From positions 1,054,001 through 1,118,000 of the forward strand of contig NZ_LT630003.1 in the NCBI RefSeq assembly GCF_900105615.1: 64,000 nucleotides of DNA, read 5' to 3'. How positions within the stretch are numbered: the stretch's first letter is position 1; every line of letters begins with the position of its first letter. The DNA is from Lacrimispora sphenoides JCM 1415. GTDB lineage: Bacteria; Bacillota; Clostridia; Lachnospirales; Lachnospiraceae. Made by a program: the position numbers and the translations under genes. The notes beneath the pieces are model-generated. The model did not search any database and was not told the DNA's origin. It saw only the letters and a list, made by a program, of their open reading frames with translations. This document shows, one piece after another, positions 60,922 to 64,000 of this stretch.

Positions 60922-61089
60922 ATGAAGGGGTGCTGCAGCATCCAGAATGTAGTAGAAGCGGATGGATACGATGAGGCAGGCCAACTTGGCCAGAATTATT
61001 TCTGTTCATCCTTTAAGTGCTTTTTTGATAAAACCCATTCAAGGCTGGAAAAGATAGCCAGACAACTGATGCGGGCAGAAATGGGGTAA
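60922..61089 (+). pseudogene. Radical-SAM/SPASM maturase C-terminal remnant
   Basis: A 55-codon frame (ATG 60922 to TAA 61087) reads ...EADGYDEAGQLGQNYFCSSF, then KCFFDKTHSRLEKIARQLM. This resembles the C-terminus of SPASM-domain radical SAM enzymes such as anaerobic sulfatase maturases ('LNYFC..YK.FF......RL..IA'). It begins without a ribosome site right after a terminator and has no catalytic CxxxCxxC part, so it is a fragment. In another frame downstream (about 61091-61198) a second open piece, RLLERAVKEAACSKMGG, is of unknown origin. Confidence 0.55.
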
Positions 61090-61302
61090 CCGGCTTCTTG
61101 AAAGAGCGGTAAAGGAGGCTGCTTGCTCTAAGATGGGGGGGATGGCAGTTGAAATGGAGGCAACACTTTGCATGAATGCAGCCGCGGGAGCAGAGTAACG
61201 TCTGGATTTTTAAACCAGAATACCTTTGAAACAGGCAGATTTCACACCTTGTCTATGTGTCCCATATAATATAGTACAATTAAAAAAAGAGAGGTGTTAT
61301 AT

Positions 61303-61608
61303 ATGTGTTGTTTTTTCGGAGGATGTAGAAATAATTGCAGATTCGGCTGTGGATGTTGCAGATGCTGCAGATGCTGCAGATGTCGTAATTTCCGCGATCG
61401 TGATTGTGAAGATGAACGCGATCGTGATGAATGTGAAGAAGAAAGAAGAAGAGCATTCTGTGCTGGATTCAGAGCAGGATGTAATGATCCACGGTGCCAC
61501 TGCTGCAGGCGTGACCGCGATCGTGACCGTGACTGTGACCGTGACCGTGATCGTGACCGCGATTGTGATCGTGATTTTGGACGTGATTTTGAAGATTTTT
61601 GCGAATAG
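61303..61608 (+). CDS. Cys-rich Asp/Arg-repeat protein
   Basis: 101 residues with 22 cysteines. N-terminal half: MCCFFGGCRNNCRFGCGCC then (RCC)n; middle FRDRDCEDERDRDECEEERR; then FCAGFRAGC...PRCHCC; C-terminal half is an almost perfect RD repeat broken by Cys (RDRDRDRDCDRDR), ending GRDFEDFCE. It resembles no enzyme; a metal-binding, cross-linked coat or modified-peptide role is possible. ATG 61303 follows AGAGAGGTGTT. A CATATAAT box about 38 bases upstream could be a sporulation-type -10. Terminator follows. Confidence 0.65.
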   Translation: MCCFFGGCRNNCRFGCGCCRCCRCCRCRNFRDRDCEDERDRDECEEERRRAFCAGFRAGCNDPRCHCCRRDRDRDRDCDRDRDRDRDCDRDFGRDFEDFCE

Positions 61609-61618
61609 AGATTATAGA

Positions 61619-61656
61619 AGCGGGGGCCTGTATATAAATTCAGGCCTCCGCTTTTA
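61619..61656 (+). terminator. Terminator after the Cys-rich gene
   Basis: AGCGGGGGCCTG pairs with CAGGCCTCCGCT (one G-T), followed by TTTT. Confidence 0.85.
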
Positions 61657-61773
61657 CATAAATATCCGGCTGCAGGATTATTTTAACCGGTCAGGTAAAA
61701 TTACAGACACAATTTCCGGAAATGGTGCATATACTGAATGATATGATAAAAATGTCAAAGGAAATTTGGTACA

Positions 61774-62397
61774 ATGCGTGGGGAGAAAATATGGCGGAAC
61801 CGTCTGGCCGTTGAAAAGCAGTATAATCATGGGGTTATCAGGCCTCAGATAAAAGGAATGTCCTGTTACATCAGGGCTGCGGTGTATGAACCTAAAATTA
61901 CAAGACAGGTCAGAGCAATGGCAGGGCGGGCAGGAATGGATATGGCAGGTGTGGAAAACCGCATAAAGTCCAGGGATTCTTATTTGGAAAAGATTCATAG
62001 GAAATACGACCCTTGCTGCCAGGCATACGAGGTCAAGGACATATTGAGATATACTTATACAGCTCCAGCAGAAGAGCTTGCGGAGAAGGTTTTAATAGCC
62101 ATGGAACTTTATTGGGAAGCAGGCTTTCATACGGTTGAAATTAAAAATTACTGGCTTGACAGGCAGAGTCCTTATAAGGGGATCAACACCACCTTATATT
62201 CGCCTTATGGCCAGATTTTTGAATTACAGTATCATACACCGGAAAGCTTTTCTATAAAAAATGGGCAAATGCATGAATTATACGAAAGGCAAAGGCCGAT
62301 CAAGGACATGAGCAGCAAAGAGTACTTAGAGCTGAGGGATCAGATGATTAAGCTGTCCAATGCCATGGAGATTCCCAGGGGAATCGAACGGGTGTAG
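61774..62397 (+). CDS. RelA/SpoT-domain-like protein (putative nucleotidyltransferase fold)
   Basis: 207 residues. The segments VKDILRYTYTAP near residue 87, PYKGINTTLYSPYGQIFELQ near 131-150 and YHTPESFSIKNGQMHELYER follow the order of RelA/SpoT synthetase-like folds ('DilRYT', 'Y.GIN', 'FElQ.HT'). Whether it makes (p)ppGpp is unknown; similar domains occur as toxins and in phage. The N-terminal 60 residues, with GMSCYIRAAVYEPK, are of unknown fold. ATG 61774 has a weak AAAGGA site. Stands alone. Confidence 0.6.
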   Translation: MRGEKIWRNRLAVEKQYNHGVIRPQIKGMSCYIRAAVYEPKITRQVRAMAGRAGMDMAGVENRIKSRDSYLEKIHRKYDPCCQAYEVKDILRYTYTAPAEELAEKVLIAMELYWEAGFHTVEIKNYWLDRQSPYKGINTTLYSPYGQIFELQYHTPESFSIKNGQMHELYERQRPIKDMSSKEYLELRDQMIKLSNAMEIPRGIERV

Positions 62398-62503
62398 AAT
62401 CTTACAGGCAGTGTGGGCACAAAAGTTTTTTGGACATGGAATGGAAGTTTAAAAATAGGTTATGATATTAAGAAAATTCACAAAATTTTCAAAGTTTTCC
62501 GGG

Positions 62504-62532
62504 TTGCAAACCGGAAAAAATGGTGATATACT
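62504..62532 (+). promoter_or_regulatory. marR promoter
   Basis: TTGCAA (62504-62509), 17 bases, TATACT (62527-62532). Confidence 0.65.
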
Positions 62533-62542
62533 GCTACATAGT

Positions 62543-62556
62543 TAATTAGCTAATTA
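62543..62556. promoter_or_regulatory. MarR operator palindrome
   Basis: TAATTAGCTAATTA is a perfect 14-bp palindrome ten bases after the -10 box, a typical MarR autoregulatory site. Confidence 0.6.
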
Positions 62557-62589
62557 TTAGGAAGCTAACAGAAAGGGGAATATTTGCAA

Positions 62590-63093
62590 ATGAAACCAAT
62601 GTGCCCGTTCCGGGATAAGGGACTGAAGGGAGATTTTTCACCGGCCCACGGCGTGATGGTAAGATATATGAGGATTATGAAGCTGCACCGGTATATTTTG
62701 GATGAACGTCTGAAGGAGACAGGGGTATACCGCAGCCAGCATCAGATTCTTATGATGCTGGCTGATCATTCCAATGTATCCCAGAAGGAGATTGCAGAAC
62801 GCCTTTATGTGTCCACTGCCACCATAGCGGTATCGGTAAAGAAGCTGGAAAAAGGTGGGTATATCACCCGGGCGGTGGATCAGGAGGATAACCGGATGAA
62901 TAAGCTTTGTCTGACGGAGAAGGGAAAACACACGGTAAAGCATAGCCGGGAATTTTTTCACAATGTAGAAGAACGGATGTTCCGTGACTTTTCTGCGGAA
63001 GAAATGGCTGCTATGGGGCAATTCCTGGACCGCGTATATGATAATTTATCTCATCTTCCCTTGGAAAAGGACACAACAGAAAGAGAGGATTAA
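62590..63093 (+). CDS. MarR family transcriptional regulator
   Basis: 167 residues. Winged helix at about 40-115: HQILMMLADHSNVSQKEIAE, LYVSTATIAVSVKKLEKGGY, then ITRAVDQEDNRMNKLCLTEKG (wing with DxR). Dimerisation helices flank it. ATG 62590 follows AAAGGGG; an in-frame TTG at 62584 is also possible. The gene is followed 4 bases later by an ABC exporter, so it probably represses both itself and the exporter through the palindrome in its promoter. Confidence 0.92.
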   Translation: MKPMCPFRDKGLKGDFSPAHGVMVRYMRIMKLHRYILDERLKETGVYRSQHQILMMLADHSNVSQKEIAERLYVSTATIAVSVKKLEKGGYITRAVDQEDNRMNKLCLTEKGKHTVKHSREFFHNVEERMFRDFSAEEMAAMGQFLDRVYDNLSHLPLEKDTTERED

Positions 63094-63097
63094 TAAC

Positions 63098-64000
63098 TTG
63101 AAACGATATTGGAAATATATCAGGCCGTATCTGGGAGCCTTTATACTGGCGCCCCTTTTAATGTTAACGGAAGTATTTGGTGAGATCATGCTTCCCAGGC
63201 TGACGTCCTTGATCATTAACAACGGAGTTGCCACAAGAGATGTAGAATACATTTTAAAAATGGGAGGCAGAATGGTTGGAATCGCTGTTGTAATGGCAGC
63301 GGGAGGAATCGGAGCATCCTATTTTTCCTCCAAAGCATCTATTTGCTTCAGCACAGATTTGAGAAAGGATGTATTTCATAAAGTTCAGCAGTTTTCCTTT
63401 AAGAATATTGATGATTTCAGCACAGGGTCATTGGTCACCAGGCTGACAAATGATATCCAGCAGATTCAGAATGTGGTCATGATGAGCCTGCGTCTGCTGT
63501 TTAGGGCTCCTGGACTGCTGATCGGCGGCCTTATTATGGCCTATCTCATGAACCGCCAGCTGATGGTGATACTTCTGGTGGTGATTCCTTTGCTGATCTT
63601 TGGTATCTTTTTGATTTTAAAGGCGGCATTTCCGCGCTTTGAGGTAATGCAGAAGAAGATCGACCGCTTAAACTCCGGTGTGCAGGAGGCTTTGACCAAT
63701 GTGCGCGTCATAAAATCCTTTGTCAGGGAAGATTTTGAGGAAAAGAAATTTCAGGCAACTAACCGGGATCTAAAGGAAGGCAGCCTTGATGCCATGAAGA
63801 TTGTTATAATCAGTATGCCGGTGATGATGCTTGCCATGAATGTCACGACCCTTGCAGTGGTCTGGTATGGGGGCAATCTCATTATCGCAGGTAAGATGCC
63901 TATCGGTGATCTAACAGCGTTTACCACTTACATCGTACAGATCCTCATGTCCCTGATGCTGTTATCCATGGTATTTTTACAGGCTTCAAGGGCCATGGCG
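63098..64000 (+). CDS. ABC exporter, transmembrane part (3' cut by window)
   Basis: Open from TTG 63098 to the window end, 301 codons. It begins LKRYWKYIRPYLGAFILAPL, has six predicted membrane helices and the TMD hallmarks FKNIDDFSTGSLVTRLTNDI (the family's 'TGdL.sRlt.Dv') near 103-122 and VRVIKSFVREDFEEKKFQ near 200. The ATPase domain lies beyond the window. Drug or lipid exporter, MsbA/LmrA type, often encoded as a heterodimer with the next gene. TTG start follows GAGAGGATTAATAAC. MarR-controlled operon. Confidence 0.9.
   Translation, partial: MKRYWKYIRPYLGAFILAPLLMLTEVFGEIMLPRLTSLIINNGVATRDVEYILKMGGRMVGIAVVMAAGGIGASYFSSKASICFSTDLRKDVFHKVQQFSFKNIDDFSTGSLVTRLTNDIQQIQNVVMMSLRLLFRAPGLLIGGLIMAYLMNRQLMVILLVVIPLLIFGIFLILKAAFPRFEVMQKKIDRLNSGVQEALTNVRVIKSFVREDFEEKKFQATNRDLKEGSLDAMKIVIISMPVMMLAMNVTTLAVVWYGGNLIIAGKMPIGDLTAFTTYIVQILMSLMLLSMVFLQASRAMA

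Noticed and set aside
61226..61741. 171-codon frame through the Cys-rich gene, rich in Val/Ile and Asp
   Set aside because: It is the +1 frame shadow of the RD repeat; the repeat itself forces an open reading frame. No ribosome site.
1..64000. CRISPR arrays, complete insertion sequences and ordinary tRNA or rRNA genes
   Set aside because: None seen by eye; direct repeats found are too few or contiguous, and the only tRNA-like structure is tmRNA.

Overview
The window reads as chromosome of a low-to-mid GC, anaerobic, spore-forming-type Firmicute of the Lachnospiraceae (Lacrimispora / Clostridium saccharolyticum-like). I infer this from Shine-Dalgarno sites of the AGGAGG type throughout, frequent TTG/GTG starts, a Rex-nnr-alr-mazF block, a PyrF-PyrK-PyrDB cluster, a membrane pyrophosphatase, rubredoxin, a BMP-type nucleoside importer and class Ia ribonucleotide reductase with NrdR boxes. 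No genome comparison was possible, so the genus is a guess.

Layout. 1-7 kb: end of rex, the metabolite-repair enzyme nnrD/nnrE, alanine racemase, MazF-type toxin without a visible antitoxin, CorC-like membrane protein, YebC, GNAT. 7-12.4 kb: a second GNAT facing the first across a 19-bp tandem repeat, PepF, nitroreductase, Hsp20 under a CIRCE operator, a YkgJ-type Cys-cluster protein. 12.4-18.3 kb: pyrimidine genes pyrF-pyrK-pyrD, then about 2.6 kb of AT-rich decayed DNA (DJ-1/PfpI remnant, a secreted protein, tyrosine-recombinase remnant), then pyrE. 18.3-23.7 kb: triplicated 52-bp hairpin repeat, 49-residue membrane protein, VanZ, small membrane protein, M29-type aminopeptidase, chemoreceptor. 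23.9-27.4 kb: purE-purM-purN-purD operon. 27.5-34.6 kb: a mostly minus-strand resistance-like island: truncated AraC regulator, pentapeptide/Cys-cluster protein, ArsC, MFS exporter behind a leader-peptide attenuator, heterodimeric ABC exporter. 34.8-42.3 kb: DUF2294 protein, a DUF4914 P-loop protein, then a GntR-regulated hexuronate locus (uxuA, uxuB), ArsC/Spx-like protein, KdgF-like cupin, rubredoxin. 42.3-46.9 kb: membrane pyrophosphatase, cell wall amidase, Dus. 47.0-53.9 kb: one purine-salvage operon (amidohydrolase, MerR regulator, BMP lipoprotein, ABC ATPase, two permeases) driven by a textbook MerR 19-bp-spacer promoter. 54.1-58.9 kb: nrdAB with paired NrdR boxes, then NADH oxidase with a Rex-like site. 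59.0-62.4 kb: tmRNA, remnants, a P-loop kinase-like protein, two bizarre Arg/Asp-repeat small proteins flanking a radical-SAM/SPASM remnant, a RelA/SpoT-like protein. 62.5-64 kb: MarR regulator and the first half of an ABC exporter.

The most interesting signals are regulatory: a 12-residue leader peptide with six pairing arms ahead of the MFS exporter; the MerR promoter; two matching GntR operators; NrdR boxes exactly 31 bp apart; and a Rex-like site on nox in the same window as rex itself. The oddest proteins are the FDRR-repeat and Cys/Asp/Arg-repeat products around a decayed SPASM maturase. Coordinates and motifs were read by eye, and no alignment, folding or database search was run.
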